Source: Pseudomonas akapageensis (GTDB taxonomy: Bacteria; Pseudomonadota; Gammaproteobacteria; Pseudomonadales; Pseudomonadaceae). Taken from it: a stretch of 64,000 bases of DNA. Numbering within the stretch: position 1 is the stretch's first letter; every line of letters starts with the position of its first letter. Location of the stretch: positions 85,676 to 149,675 of the forward strand of contig NZ_VXCP01000013.1 of NCBI RefSeq assembly GCF_011355085.1, written 5' to 3'. Position numbers and translations under genes: made by a program. Under the pieces are notes generated by a model. That model did no database searches, had not been told where the DNA came from, and was given only the letters and a program-made list of their open reading frames with translations. This document shows positions 1-9,044 of this stretch, one piece after another.

Positions 1-523
1 CCAGGCCGTGGGTCTGGCGCAATTCGGTAGCCAGGTGCTGGGCCAGGTTGGCGGCCATCTCGGCATCGGCCATGGCCCGGTGCGCCTTGCCGGTGTCGGG
101 CAGGTTGGCCCAGCGGGTCAGGGTGCCGAGCTTGTGATTCGGTGCGCCGGGCATCAGCCGCCGCGCCAGCAGCATCGAACAGGCAAAACTCTGGCTGCGG
201 CTGCGCTTGATCTGCGCCAGCTCGAAGTCCCAGAACTTCTGGTCGAATGAGGCGTTGTGCGCCAGCAAGGGCGTGTCGCCGACAAACTCGGCCACTTCAT
301 TCATGACCTGGGCCACGGGCGGTGCGCTGCGCACCATCGCGGTGGTGATACCGGTCAGACTGGCGACGAAGCCAGGCACCGGCACGCCGGCATTCATCAG
401 GCTCTGGTAGCGCTCGACAATGCGCCCCTGCTCGAGCATGACCACGGCGATTTCAGTGGCGCGGCAATGCGCGCCCGGGGAGATTCCGGTGGTCTCGAAG
501 TCGATGACGGCAATACGTTCCAA
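1..523 (-). CDS. 3'-5' exonuclease, DnaQ/DEDDh superfamily (3' end beyond window)
   Basis: This is an RNase T/DnaQ-type exonuclease that would remove nucleotides from DNA or RNA 3' ends using two metal ions. The minus-strand frame opens with LERIAVIDFETTG, whose D-x-E is the Exo I motif of DEDD exonucleases. Later it carries LLAHNASFDQKFWD (Exo II region) and HRAMADA, the Exo III H-x4-D motif that makes it DEDDh. The start is a TTG at 521-523 with GAGG about 10 bases upstream; no ATG lies near. About 174 codons are visible and no stop is reached, so the C-terminus lies to the left of the window. It resembles stand-alone Pseudomonas exonucleases of about 200 residues more than the replicative epsilon subunit. 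Confidence 0.85.
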   Translation of the reverse strand, partial: MERIAVIDFETTGISPGAHCRATEIAVVMLEQGRIVERYQSLMNAGVPVPGFVASLTGITTAMVRSAPPVAQVMNEVAEFVGDTPLLAHNASFDQKFWDFELAQIKRSRSQSFACSMLLARRLMPGAPNHKLGTLTRWANLPDTGKAHRAMADAEMAANLAQHLATELRQTHGL

Positions 524-547
524 ACGGCTAAAACCTCAAAAAAAGAC

Positions 548-1027
548 TTAATTTTTCAACAACAAGGCGCCTTCAATCGGCACATAGCGGGTGGCAGCGC
601 GAATCAGCGAGTTGGCGGTCAGGCCCGGAACGCCATAGGCCACCGCTTCAACGCCATGCTTGCTTATGATGCGCTCGAGCAAGAGGTCAAAATCGCCATC
701 GCCGGAAGCCAGCACCACTTCATCGACGTGATCGGCGGCGTCCATGATATCGATAGTGATGCCCACGTCCCAATCGCCCTTGGCCGATCCATCGCTGCGC
801 TGGATATAGGGCTTGAGTTTGACCGTGAAGCCCAGGTTGCGCAGGATCTGCTGGAATTGCTGCTGCTTGCTGTCGCCGCGATCGATGGCATAAGCGTAGG
901 CCTCTACTATCTGCCCGCGCTGACTGATATCGGCCCACAAGGCCGCGTAATTGAAGTGGCAGCCGTAAGCCTGACGCACGGTGTAGTAGAGGTTTTGTAC
1001 ATCGGCGAACACTGCTATTTTTTTCAC
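548..1027 (-). CDS. NYN-domain (LabA/DUF88-like) putative nuclease
   Basis: A 159-residue protein that is almost entirely one NYN domain, a PIN-like fold with predicted RNase activity. The N-terminus KKIAVFADVQNLYYTV carries the first acidic residue (D in FADVQN). WDVGITIDIMDAADHVDEVVLASGDGDFDLLLE holds the second and third acidic clusters (DxxI and SGDGDF), as in LabA/Limkain proteins. The start is GTG at 1025-1027, preceded by GAGAGG at good spacing. It is transcribed with the exonuclease 24 bases downstream, which hints at a shared nucleic-acid role. The substrate is unknown. Confidence 0.85.
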   Translation of the reverse strand: MKKIAVFADVQNLYYTVRQAYGCHFNYAALWADISQRGQIVEAYAYAIDRGDSKQQQFQQILRNLGFTVKLKPYIQRSDGSAKGDWDVGITIDIMDAADHVDEVVLASGDGDFDLLLERIISKHGVEAVAYGVPGLTANSLIRAATRYVPIEGALLLKN

Positions 1028-1122
1028 CGCACATCCTCTCTGGCGCCGAGGCGCTCCAGCTGGCCGCTGATACTCAGGGCCGATTCGGCGCCCAGTATGC
1101 CAGCCTCAAGGTCTGTACTGTG

Positions 1123-1149
1123 AAAATCGGGTGCAGGAACTGCACCCGA
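1123..1149 (-). terminator. Rho-independent terminator after the DUF2076 gene
   Basis: A perfect 10-bp stem (1127-1136 with 1140-1149) with a 3-base loop is followed, on the minus strand, by TTTT. It sits 16 bases after the stop of the DUF2076 gene and separates that transcript from the NYN-exonuclease pair. Confidence 0.7.
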
Positions 1150-1164
1150 ACGTCGGTAAACGGA

Positions 1165-1896
1165 TCAGACGTAGGAGTCGTCGTCCGAGAAAAAGCCACC
1201 ATCATCGCTGTAGCCGGTCTCCATGAACCCGCCTTGATCGTTGCCATACGAATCATTGCTGGTGAGGCGCTGTTCATCGTTGCCCCAGCCATTGCCGCTG
1301 GCCGGGCTCGGTTCTTCCTTGATGACTTCGACCACTTCCTGAGGTTGCGAGTGATGGTTGAACAGGCTGCTGATGCCCTGTGCCAGCATCACGCCACCTG
1401 CCACGCCGGCTGCCGTTTGCAGGGCTCCCCCGAGAAAACTGCTGCCAGCCCTGGCCGGTGCCGCGGCTGCAGGCGCTGGTGCATAGCCCTGCTGCGGCGC
1501 TACGCCGGACTGGCTGGCGAAGGAGTTGGACGGCTCGCGCCAGCCGCCTCCCGAAGAGGCCGGGGCAGGCGTCTGGCGTGGGGCAGGCTGAGGCTCGCGG
1601 GTACCGCTGCCGAAGATGCTCGAAAGAAAACCGCCGCTGCTCGGTGTTGTCGCGGCCACCTGGGCCCTGGCCTCGCTCAAGTCTTTTTGTAACTGCTTGT
1701 TTTGCTCGTCGAGCCGTTTGAGTGCGGCTTCCTGCACCAGGATTGCCTGGGCCATGTAGTAAGCCGCACTCGGTTGCTGGGCCAGATGCTCCATGATCCG
1801 CGCCTGGGCCTGGGCGTCACGCGGGGCCGATTCCGTTTCTGCCTGCTTGAGCCGGGCAAACAGTCCATCGATCAGGGTTTGTTCTTCGCTGTTCAT
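1165..1896 (-). CDS. DUF2076 family protein
   Basis: A 243-residue protein of the DUF2076 family. The N-terminal 90 residues (MNSEEQTLIDGLFARLKQAE...) are helical and probably coiled-coil, ending in EEQNKQLQKDLSEA-like heptads. The middle (about 95-170) is Ala/Pro/Gly/Ser-rich low complexity with SSGGFLSSIFGSG and a glycine-rich GGALQTAAGVAGGVMLAQG stretch. The C-terminus is very acidic and glycine-rich, ending DDGGFFSDDDSYV. The start is supported by GAGAGG seven bases upstream. The function is not established; there is no signal peptide that I can see. It is a single-gene unit with its own terminator. Confidence 0.85.
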   Translation of the reverse strand: MNSEEQTLIDGLFARLKQAETESAPRDAQAQARIMEHLAQQPSAAYYMAQAILVQEAALKRLDEQNKQLQKDLSEARAQVAATTPSSGGFLSSIFGSGTREPQPAPRQTPAPASSGGGWREPSNSFASQSGVAPQQGYAPAPAAAAPARAGSSFLGGALQTAAGVAGGVMLAQGISSLFNHHSQPQEVVEVIKEEPSPASGNGWGNDEQRLTSNDSYGNDQGGFMETGYSDDGGFFSDDDSYV

Positions 1897-2094
1897 GGCG
1901 ACCTCTCAGATTGCCGGGAAAAACCGGGGCGGCGCTGCAATACGCCGGATATGCACAGGTTAATGGGGGTGCCCCCGGCGCTTTCAACACAAGACCGCAT
2001 GAAACATTTGTCATGCCCGATCGGCCCTTGCGGTTGGACCGCTTCGGTGCATGGGCTAAAGTGTCGGCCTGCTCTTTGCCTACGATATCGATCG

Positions 2095-2766
2095 ATGAAC
2101 CCGTTAAGTGTTTTGCGTGACTCCCTGTATTTCTTTCGCCGCAACCTGGCGAGCATCATTCAATTGTGCCTGCCGTTGGTCGTGCTCGAATCGGTGTGCA
2201 AGCAACTGATCGATCAAGCCATCGGCGCCGAAACCTCGCCGGCCTACGACGTATTGGTCGGCCTGCTGTTCTACCCCCTGTATACCGCAGCCCTGATCCT
2301 CTTTCTCGATGCCCGCAGCCGGGGCCACGAGCCGCAGAAGCGCGACCTGCTGGCCACGGCCCTGCGCCTGTGGCCGACCTTCGCATTGCTGGCGGCCATG
2401 AGCACGCTGCTGATCATGCTCGGCGTCTCGTTGTTCGTCCTGCCCGGTATGTGGGTGATGATCAAGCTGGTGTTCGCCGAATACCTGCTGGTACTGCGCG
2501 GCCTGACGCCACTGGCGGCCATGCGCGAGAGTTTCCAGCTCAGCCAAGGGCATTTCTGGCGCATCCTGGTGTGCATACTCAGCGTGCTCGCGCCCCTCTG
2601 GTTGCTCGATGGCCTGAGCATGATGGTCTACCCGGAGCCGCAGACACCTGCACTGGCCCTGGTGCTCGACAGCGTCAGCAGCTTCCTGCAATTGTTCACC
2701 AGCGTGGTGTTGTTTCGATTGTTCATGCTGATTGCCGAACCCGTTGCAGGCAGCCCTGCACAATGA
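2095..2766 (+). CDS. YciC-family inner-membrane protein
   Basis: A 223-residue membrane protein resembling the YciC (UPF0259) family. The first ATG that fits, MNPLSVLRDSLYFFRRNLASI, was chosen over the upstream open frame because the N-terminus matches the usual family beginning of a short amphipathic stretch followed by a membrane segment. About five to six hydrophobic segments can be seen (around residues 20-40, 55-75, 100-125, 125-150, 165-185 and 195-220). A PLAAMRESFQLSQGHFWRIL segment is typical of the family. Its function is unknown. It lies 50 bases before the EEP gene in the same direction and may be co-transcribed with it. Confidence 0.8.
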   Translation: MNPLSVLRDSLYFFRRNLASIIQLCLPLVVLESVCKQLIDQAIGAETSPAYDVLVGLLFYPLYTAALILFLDARSRGHEPQKRDLLATALRLWPTFALLAAMSTLLIMLGVSLFVLPGMWVMIKLVFAEYLLVLRGLTPLAAMRESFQLSQGHFWRILVCILSVLAPLWLLDGLSMMVYPEPQTPALALVLDSVSSFLQLFTSVVLFRLFMLIAEPVAGSPAQ

Positions 2767-2816
2767 CCGCTCTAGTCGGCTATGCTCGGGGCATTGTGCA
2801 TCACTAAGCCGAGCCG

Positions 2817-3902
2817 ATGACCCGACTATTGCGCACTACCCTGCTGGTCATTCTGATCCTCGCCGTTTCGCTCTGGCTGCTGGCCTGGAATCTCACCTGG
2901 CACCCCGAAGAGCGTGAAGCGGTGCCGGTCGCCTGCCGCACCCAGGCGCCGCTGCTGGTGCCAGGCCAGGCGCTCAAGGTCATGACCTGGAACGTCCAGC
3001 ACCTGGCCGGCAAGCGCTACGTGTTCTGGTACGACCTGGACGATGGGCGCGGCCAGGATGAACGCGCCACCCCTGAAGACCTCGCCTACAACCTCGACGA
3101 AGCGGCCCGGGTAATCCGCGCCGAGCAACCGGATATCGTCCTGTTGCAGGAACTCGATAATGGCGCCAAGGCCAGTGACTATGAAGACCAGCTCGCCCTG
3201 CTCCTGGAGCGCGTGGTGGACATCTATCCCTGCTCGGCCCAGGCCTACGACTGGAAAGCCGAGTTCATTCCCAACCTGCACATTTTCGGCAGCGTCGGAC
3301 GCACCCTGGCGACCCTCAGCCGCTACCAGATCAAACAGGCCGAACGCTTGCAGTTGCCCCGGCCAGACAACAACCCGCTGACCAACCTGTTCCAGCCTCA
3401 GCGTGCGCTGCTCAGCAGTTACCTGCCCTTGCGTGACGGTGGTCAGTTGACGGTCATCAACACCCAACTGGACAAACATGCCCAGGGGCGCGATATCCAG
3501 CTGCAACAGATCCAGACCCTGTCCGCCTTGCTGGACAAGCTCGAAAGCCAGGGCACGCCCTGGCTGGTCGGCGGCGATTTCAACCTGTTGCCGTTGGGCC
3601 AGTATCGCCGGCTCGCACCCGAGCAGCGCGGCCGTTATGCGGAGGACAGCGAGCTGCATCTGCTCTGGGACAAGTACCCGATGATCCCGAGCAATGCCGA
3701 AGCCAGCGGTGCCGATCGCGCCGACTGGTTCACCCACTTCCCCAATGATCCGGAGCTGAAAGCGCCGGACCGGACCCTCGACTATCTGTTCCATAGCCCG
3801 CGCATCAAGCGCGTGGCCGCCGAAGTTCGCCAGGAAGACACCTTGCAGATCTCCGACCACTTGCCGCTGCTGGCGCAGTTCCTTCTGCCCGCTGCGCCCT
3901 GA
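2817..3902 (+). CDS. Endonuclease/exonuclease/phosphatase (EEP) family protein, membrane-anchored
   Basis: A 361-residue member of the Mg-dependent EEP superfamily (DNase I, AP endonuclease, sphingomyelinase, inositol phosphatase). An N-terminal hydrophobic segment (about residues 5-25, LLRTTLLVILILAVSLWLLAW) acts as signal anchor, so the catalytic domain is probably periplasmic. Superfamily motifs appear in order: MTWNVQHL, ILLQELDN, NTQLDKH, GGDFNLLP, LDYLFHS and SDHLPLL; the last contains the catalytic His. The substrate cannot be told from the sequence. The gene ends four bases before the convergent hrpB stop. Confidence 0.87.
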   Translation: MTRLLRTTLLVILILAVSLWLLAWNLTWHPEEREAVPVACRTQAPLLVPGQALKVMTWNVQHLAGKRYVFWYDLDDGRGQDERATPEDLAYNLDEAARVIRAEQPDIVLLQELDNGAKASDYEDQLALLLERVVDIYPCSAQAYDWKAEFIPNLHIFGSVGRTLATLSRYQIKQAERLQLPRPDNNPLTNLFQPQRALLSSYLPLRDGGQLTVINTQLDKHAQGRDIQLQQIQTLSALLDKLESQGTPWLVGGDFNLLPLGQYRRLAPEQRGRYAEDSELHLLWDKYPMIPSNAEASGADRADWFTHFPNDPELKAPDRTLDYLFHSPRIKRVAAEVRQEDTLQISDHLPLLAQFLLPAAP

Positions 3903-3905
3903 GCC

Positions 3906-6431
3906 TTACTTGCGTGGCTTGGCGCGTGCCGTGGCTTCGGCCACCAAGGGGTCATCCGGCCAATAGTGCTTGGGGTAGCGCCCCTTGAGATCTTTCTTCA
4001 CCTCGGCGTAGGTGGTCCGCCAGAAGTTCGCCAGATCCTGGGTGACCTGCACCGGACGCCGCGCCGGCGACAACAGGTGCAGTTTGACCTCCTGGCGCCC
4101 ACCGGCAATCCGCGGGGTCTGGGCCAGGCCGAACAGCTCCTGCAGGCGCACTGCCAATATGGGTGGCTGCTCACTGTAATCCAGGCGAATCGACGAACCC
4201 GAGGGCACCAGCAGATGGGCCGGCGCCCACTCGTCCAGGCGCTGGGGCAGCGGCCAGGGCAAGTGATTGCGCAGGATCGAAGACAAGTCCAGCTGAGCGA
4301 AATGACTGAGCCGGGTCACCTTGCCCAGATAAGGCTGCAGCCAGTCTTCCAGGCTCGCCAGCAAGGCCGTATCACTGACATCCGGCCACTCGCTGTGCTG
4401 TCCGGCGCTGAGGTCGAGCTGACGCAACAAGGTCACCCGTGCCTGCCACTGGCGCAGCTCGGGCGTCCAGGGCAGCAGCTCCAGCCCCTTGCGCCGCACC
4501 AGGTTGAGCAATGCCCGAGTCCGGGCGGACTCATCCAGACCGGTCAAGGGTTCGCTGCTCAGGACCAGTTCGCCGACCTTGCGCTGACGCTCGGCGCGCA
4601 GCACGCCTTCGCGTTCGTCCCAGTCCAGCAGGTCGAGGGTACTGACCTGTTCGGCCAACACGCCATCGAACAGTGTCGGGTCGAATTCGGCAGCCAGATA
4701 GATACGCTCTTCGCGCTGGCCCTGCCGGCTGCCCAGGTCGGCAACCACCAGCCAGGGTTCTTTCATCAAGGCATCGACGTCGCCAAACTGTGCCGCTCGG
4801 CCATTGGCCAGCCGGTACTGGGCACCACCGGCGCCACGTTGCTGGGCCACCCGGTCTGGATAGGCCAGGGCCAGCAAGGCACCGAGCCAGCGCGGGTGAT
4901 CGGGATCGGCGACGGCCGCCGTGGCCTTGCCGCGCAAATACCCTCGGTATTGCCGCGCCAATTGCCGGGCCCGCTGCACGCCACCCTGGCCGCCCCGGGC
5001 AGCACGGCTTTCGCCGCTGAGCAAGGCCAGCCGACTGTGCAAATCGGCGCCAGCACCCCGCAGGATATCGCGCTCACCCAACAATGCCGCGACATCGCAG
5101 GCCATATTGGCCAGGCCCAGGTCCTGTCCTCGCAACAACAGATGAGCGATGCGCGGGTGCGCCGGCAACTCGGCCATGGCCTGGCCATGGGCCGTCAATG
5201 TGTTGTGCGCGCCGGGCGTCAGGGCACCCAACCGCGTCAACAGGTCCAGTGCCTGGGCGTAGGCCGCAGCCGGCGGCACATCGAGCCAACGCAGCTGCAT
5301 CGGCGTGACGCCCCAACGCGCGAGCTGCAGGGCCAACCCGGCCAGATCGGCCTGGAGGATCTCGGCACTGCCGTAGGCGGCCAGTTGTTCGTGCTGGGCT
5401 TCGGACCAGAGTCGATAACACACCCCGGGCTCCAGGCGCCCTGCCCGTCCGGCACGCTGGGTCGCACTGGCGCGGGAGATCCGCTGGGTGTCCAGGCGTG
5501 TCATGCCGCTGCCCGGATCGAACCGTGGCACCCGCGCCAGCCCTGCATCGATCACCACGCGCACGCCATCGATGGTCAGGCTGGTCTCGGCGATATTGGT
5601 GGCCAACACCACTTTGCGTGTACCTGGCGGAGCCGGTTCGATGGCCGCGCGCTGGGCACTCAGGTCCAACTCGCCATGCAAGGGGCACAATAAAATATCG
5701 GAGCGTTCGCCCAGGGATTCGAGCAGTTGTTGGTGAACCCGACGGATTTCCGCCTGGCCGGGCAGGAACACCAGCAGGCTGCCAGGCTCTTCGTCGAGCG
5801 CCTGCAAGACACAGTCGATCACACGGGGCTCGATATATTCCCCAATCTGAAACGGCCGTCCCCAGCGCTGGGTCACCGGGTACATGCGCCCTTCACTGCT
5901 GATCACCGGCGCGTCGTCGAGCAGGCTCGACAGTCGTTCGCCTTCCAGGGTCGCCGACATCAACAGGACTTTGAGCGGCTGTTGGTCACGGAACAGTTCA
6001 CGACCATTGAGTGTCAGGGCCAGCGCCAGGTCGGCATCGAGGCTGCGCTCATGAAATTCGTCGAAGATCAGCAGGCCGACACCTTCCAGCGCCGGGTCTT
6101 CTTGCAGGCGCCGGGTCAGGATCCCTTCGGTGACCACTTCAATGCGCGTGGCAGGGCCGACCTTGCTCTCCAGACGGATGCGGTAGCCCACGGTTTCACC
6201 GACCTTTTCCCCCAACTCGCTGGCCAGGCGCTCGGCCGCTGCACGCGCCGCCAGCCGCCGCGGCTCGAGCATCAGAATGGATTGCCCGGCCAGCCAGGGC
6301 TCATCGAGCAGGGCGAGCGGTACGCGGGTGGTCTTGCCTGCGCCGGGGGGCGCTTCAAGCACCGTTTCATGACGCTCGGCCAAGGCTTGGCGCAATGCAG
6401 GTAGAACGGCATCAATCGGCAAAGAAATCAT
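3906..6431 (-). CDS. hrpB: ATP-dependent RNA helicase HrpB
   Basis: An 841-residue DExH-box helicase of the HrpB family. Walker A is APPGAGKTTRVP near residue 30 and motif II is DEFHERSLDADL, the DEFH variant normal for HrpB. Motif III is LMSATLEG. The C-terminal helicase lobe has VLATNIAETSLTIDGV and the QRAGRAGR motif VI. Then come HA2 and HrpB-specific C-terminal domains ending in basic ARAKPRK. The start at 6431 (MISLPIDAVL) has GAGG six bases upstream; the open frame extends eight codons further without support. The physiological substrate of HrpB is poorly known. It is a stand-alone transcription unit, convergent with the EEP gene. Confidence 0.95.
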   Translation of the reverse strand: MISLPIDAVLPALRQALAERHETVLEAPPGAGKTTRVPLALLDEPWLAGQSILMLEPRRLAARAAAERLASELGEKVGETVGYRIRLESKVGPATRIEVVTEGILTRRLQEDPALEGVGLLIFDEFHERSLDADLALALTLNGRELFRDQQPLKVLLMSATLEGERLSSLLDDAPVISSEGRMYPVTQRWGRPFQIGEYIEPRVIDCVLQALDEEPGSLLVFLPGQAEIRRVHQQLLESLGERSDILLCPLHGELDLSAQRAAIEPAPPGTRKVVLATNIAETSLTIDGVRVVIDAGLARVPRFDPGSGMTRLDTQRISRASATQRAGRAGRLEPGVCYRLWSEAQHEQLAAYGSAEILQADLAGLALQLARWGVTPMQLRWLDVPPAAAYAQALDLLTRLGALTPGAHNTLTAHGQAMAELPAHPRIAHLLLRGQDLGLANMACDVAALLGERDILRGAGADLHSRLALLSGESRAARGGQGGVQRARQLARQYRGYLRGKATAAVADPDHPRWLGALLALAYPDRVAQQRGAGGAQYRLANGRAAQFGDVDALMKEPWLVVADLGSRQGQREERIYLAAEFDPTLFDGVLAEQVSTLDLLDWDEREGVLRAERQRKVGELVLSSEPLTGLDESARTRALLNLVRRKGLELLPWTPELRQWQARVTLLRQLDLSAGQHSEWPDVSDTALLASLEDWLQPYLGKVTRLSHFAQLDLSSILRNHLPWPLPQRLDEWAPAHLLVPSGSSIRLDYSEQPPILAVRLQELFGLAQTPRIAGGRQEVKLHLLSPARRPVQVTQDLANFWRTTYAEVKKDLKGRYPKHYWPDDPLVAEATARAKPRK

Positions 6432-6550
6432 GGTAGTCCTCAAACAATCCGCCAAGTATAACGGCGAACCGCGCCTGCCCTATCATGGTCTTCACTGTAA
6501 GGGCGGGCCCTTTGCCTGTATCGTTGAGACCCTTCAACATGGAGATTTAC

Positions 6551-6970
6551 ATGCGTATTCCTTCCCGTGTAATAGGTAGCGTTCTGGTCGCTACCCTGCT
6601 GACCCAACTGACTGCCTGCGGCACGCTGTTCTGGCCTGACCGTCGCGGCCAGATCGAAGGCAAGATCGACCCCGTGGTCGCCGCCCTGGATGCGATCGGC
6701 ATTCTGTTCTATGTCATTCCCGGCCTGATCGCCTTCGCGGTCGACTTCGCCACCGGCGCGATCTACTTGCCCGGCGGCACCACCGCCCAGATCGCACCGG
6801 AAAAACTGCAGGAAGCCATCGGTGTCGACGGCAAGGTCGACAGCAGCAAGCTGCAGGCAATCCTGCAAAGCGAGCTGGGCCAGCGCCTGCCGCTCAACGA
6901 CCCGCGCCTGATCCAGCACAAGGGCAGCATCGAGCAATTGGCCATGTACGGCATCAAGCCTGCGGCCTGA
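6551..6970 (+). CDS. Small putative lipoprotein
   Basis: A 139-residue protein that begins MRIPSRVIGSVLVATLLTQLTAC. The LTAC lipobox puts the lipidated cysteine at position 23. A hydrophobic segment around residues 48-75 (DAIGILFYVIPGLIAFAVDFATGAI) could be a membrane helix. The second half is predicted helical and mentions no known catalytic motif. GGAG at 6541-6544 favours this ATG. It lies four bases before the FieF-type gene, so they are probably one transcript. I do not recognise a functional family; Pseudomonas genomes commonly have a polypeptide like it beside the cation transporter. Confidence 0.8.
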   Translation: MRIPSRVIGSVLVATLLTQLTACGTLFWPDRRGQIEGKIDPVVAALDAIGILFYVIPGLIAFAVDFATGAIYLPGGTTAQIAPEKLQEAIGVDGKVDSSKLQAILQSELGQRLPLNDPRLIQHKGSIEQLAMYGIKPAA

Positions 6971-6973
6971 TCC

Positions 6974-7858
6974 ATGATCGAACGCGCCGAACACGAGCGG
7001 CTGCTGCGCCTGGCGACCCGTGCTTCATTGGCGATCGCCAGTATCCTGATCATCGCCAAGGCCATCGCCTGGTGGCTGAGCGGCTCAGTCAGCCTGCTGG
7101 CCGGACTGACCGACTCCTTGCTCGACGGCGTCGCCTCGTTCATCAACCTGCTGGCCGTACACTACGCCCTGCGACCGGCCGATGACGATCACCGCTTTGG
7201 CCACGGCAAGGCCGAAGCCCTGGCAGGCATGGCCCAGGCATTGTTCATTGCCGTGAGTGCGGTGCTGATTGGCACACAGGCCGTCAGGCGGCTGCAACAC
7301 CCAGAGCCACTGGGGGATGCCGGGATCGGTATTGCAGTGATGCTGCTCTCGCTGGCATTGACCGTCGCCCTGTTGTTGCTCCAGCACAAAGTCATCCGCT
7401 TGACCGGCTCGACAGCGGTTCGCGCCGATTCACTGCATTACCGATCGGACCTGTTGCTCAATGCCAGTATTCTCGTTGCCCTGCTGCTGGCGTATTTCGG
7501 CTGGCCGCAGCTCGATGCCTGGTTCGGCCTGGGGATCGCCCTGTACATTCTCTGGAGTGCCGTGCAGATCGCTCGCGAAAGCACGGCCACGTTGATGGAC
7601 CAGGAATTGCCCGAAGATGTCAGCGAACAGATGATGCAGCTGGCCTGCAGCGTACCCGGCGTGCTGGGGGCACATGACCTGCGTACACGGGTGTCGGGGA
7701 GTCATTGGTTTGTTCAGTTGCACCTTGAACTGCCAGGGGATCTCACGCTGACGGTCGCCCATGGTTTGTGCGAACAAGTTGAGGCGGCGATCAACAGCAA
7801 GTATCCGCGGGCCGAGGTACTGGTGCATGCGGATCCGCAGGAGGTCGTAAAAAAGTAG
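6974..7858 (+). CDS. fieF: Cation diffusion facilitator, FieF/YiiP type
   Basis: A 294-residue CDF-family divalent-metal/proton antiporter of the inner membrane. Six transmembrane helices fill the first two thirds. TM2 carries LTDSLLDG (the D-x3-D metal site) and the loop carries DDDHRFGHGKAEALAG, as in E. coli FieF. TM5 has HYRSDLLLNAS with the second H-x3-D half of the transport site. The cytosolic ferredoxin-like domain (about 215-290, AHDLRTRVSGSHWFVQLHLEL) binds regulatory metals. FieF exports Zn and Fe in E. coli; the metal here is inferred only. It follows the small lipoprotein with a 3-base gap. Confidence 0.9.
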   Translation: MIERAEHERLLRLATRASLAIASILIIAKAIAWWLSGSVSLLAGLTDSLLDGVASFINLLAVHYALRPADDDHRFGHGKAEALAGMAQALFIAVSAVLIGTQAVRRLQHPEPLGDAGIGIAVMLLSLALTVALLLLQHKVIRLTGSTAVRADSLHYRSDLLLNASILVALLLAYFGWPQLDAWFGLGIALYILWSAVQIARESTATLMDQELPEDVSEQMMQLACSVPGVLGAHDLRTRVSGSHWFVQLHLELPGDLTLTVAHGLCEQVEAAINSKYPRAEVLVHADPQEVVKK

Positions 7859-7870
7859 CCCTCGTACCCT

Positions 7871-7977
7871 CGTTCCCACGCTCCGCGTGGGAATGCAGAG
7901 TGAGACGCTCCAGCGTCGCCCCGCCGAGCCCGACGCGGAGCGTCGCCGGAGGCATTCCCACGCGGAGCGTGGGAACG
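7871..7977. repeat. REP/BIME palindromic repeat, family A (two inverted copies)
   Basis: A 26-base palindromic unit (7871-7896, core CCCACGC-TCC-GCGTGGG) reappears inverted at 7952-7977, with a short AGACGCTCCAGCGTC hairpin between. Related copies lie at 52120-52202 and 62206-62251. It is placed between the convergent CDF and DUF6515 genes, the typical location of extragenic REP pairs. Confidence 0.85.
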
Positions 7978-7991
7978 AGAGGTGTAGGGGG

Positions 7992-8903
7992 TCAGTTAAC
8001 GCTGTAACCCCGCCCACTCAAGCAAGCCCCCAGGGCCCGCCGATAATTGTCTGCCACATAAGCCGGTGGCGCATAGGTCGCTGCCGCCGGATCGAAACCG
8101 CTTTGCTCCACCGCCCAGCGATGGCAATCATAGCGATCCTGATCAACCTGCTGCGGCGACTGGCTATAGGCCGGGTAGGCAATCACGTCATAGCTCCTGC
8201 TGACCGGCACGGGCGCAGGCGCCACGGCAACCGGTGGGTTGACCGGCACGGGCGCAGGCGCCACGGCAACCGGTGGGTTGACCACCACATATTCGCGGCT
8301 GTCGTTGAGGTACTGGTAATAGGTGCCGGCGGCGAGGAAGAACAGCGCACCACCGATCCACACTTCACTGGCATAGGGCGGCAGATAGTTCACCCGGATT
8401 CCCCGGGGTGGCGCGACCACGACATAGCGCGGGCCCTGTGGTCGGTACCAGTAGCCCCCGGAATAGAAGTAGTCATTGCCATGGTATGGCACGCGCATGT
8501 GCTGATCGGGGAAGCGGTCTATCTCATGCCCGGGACGATACTGCGGCCCAGTTCCCCAGCCATTGCCGTGACCCTCGGGGCGGCCATCCCAGCGATCGTC
8601 GTGGCGCTGCCCCGGCCCGCCGGCCTGCCAGTGCTGGTTGGGATAGTTGTTGCGGGGAATATCCTGGTAATAGCCCTGCCGGGGCTGCTGGGTCTGGCGT
8701 ACTTCATCGGGCTTGCTTTGCAGAGGCGATGAACCGCCGTGCTCGCCTCGGCCCGAATGATCATCGGAGTAGCCATGCTGGCCATTCCCGCCTGAATGTC
8801 CTCCCTGCTGATCCTGTGGGCCTTGTCCTTCGGCCAGGGTTTGAGCGCTTACGCTCACACAGAGCAAACCAACACCTGCCAAACGCCAGATGCGCGACTT
8901 CAT
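7992..8903 (-). CDS. DUF6515-like secreted protein
   Basis: A 303-residue exported protein. A signal peptide is clear (MKSRIWRLAGVGLLCVSVSAQTLAEG, cut after about 24). Residues 25-150 are low complexity, rich in Gly, His, Gln and Asp. Then follows a conserved-looking block with YFYSGGYWYRPQGPRYVVV and PPRGIRVNYLPP and a short hydrophobic GGALFFLAAGTYY segment, which I associate with DUF6515 proteins. A proline/valine linker consists of two copies of VNPPVAVAPAPVP (exact 39-bp DNA repeats). The C-terminus (YDCHRWAVEQSGFDP...LGACLSGRGYSVN) has a conserved Cys pair. GAGG lies about eight bases before the ATG. Function unknown. Confidence 0.8.
   Translation of the reverse strand: MKSRIWRLAGVGLLCVSVSAQTLAEGQGPQDQQGGHSGGNGQHGYSDDHSGRGEHGGSSPLQSKPDEVRQTQQPRQGYYQDIPRNNYPNQHWQAGGPGQRHDDRWDGRPEGHGNGWGTGPQYRPGHEIDRFPDQHMRVPYHGNDYFYSGGYWYRPQGPRYVVVAPPRGIRVNYLPPYASEVWIGGALFFLAAGTYYQYLNDSREYVVVNPPVAVAPAPVPVNPPVAVAPAPVPVSRSYDVIAYPAYSQSPQQVDQDRYDCHRWAVEQSGFDPAAATYAPPAYVADNYRRALGACLSGRGYSVN
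8202..8279. repeat. Two exact 39-bp tandem repeats within the DUF6515-like gene
   Basis: Positions 8202-8240 and 8241-8279 are identical and encode two copies of a 13-residue Pro/Val/Ala linker. Being in-frame and identical, the array is prone to gain or loss of a unit by slippage. Confidence 0.9.
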
Positions 8904-9012
8904 GCTTTTCCTCGCGGGATTGGGGCTTACTGATCAAGACTGAGAATCCGCAATTCGGTTCTCTGTCCACTCTATCAGTCCGATATCGGCCGGCAGATGA
9001 AAAATCGCAGAC

Positions 9013-9044
9013 AATAAAAAAGGGAGGTCTGAAAGACCCCCCTT
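9013..9044 (-). terminator. Strong intrinsic terminator on the minus strand, no gene in front of it
   Basis: An 11-bp stem (9020-9030 / 9034-9044) with a 3-base loop, then TTTTTTATT on the minus strand. The neighbouring DUF6515 gene starts downstream of it and the Lrp gene runs the other way, so it must end an independent leftward transcript. Confidence 0.75.
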
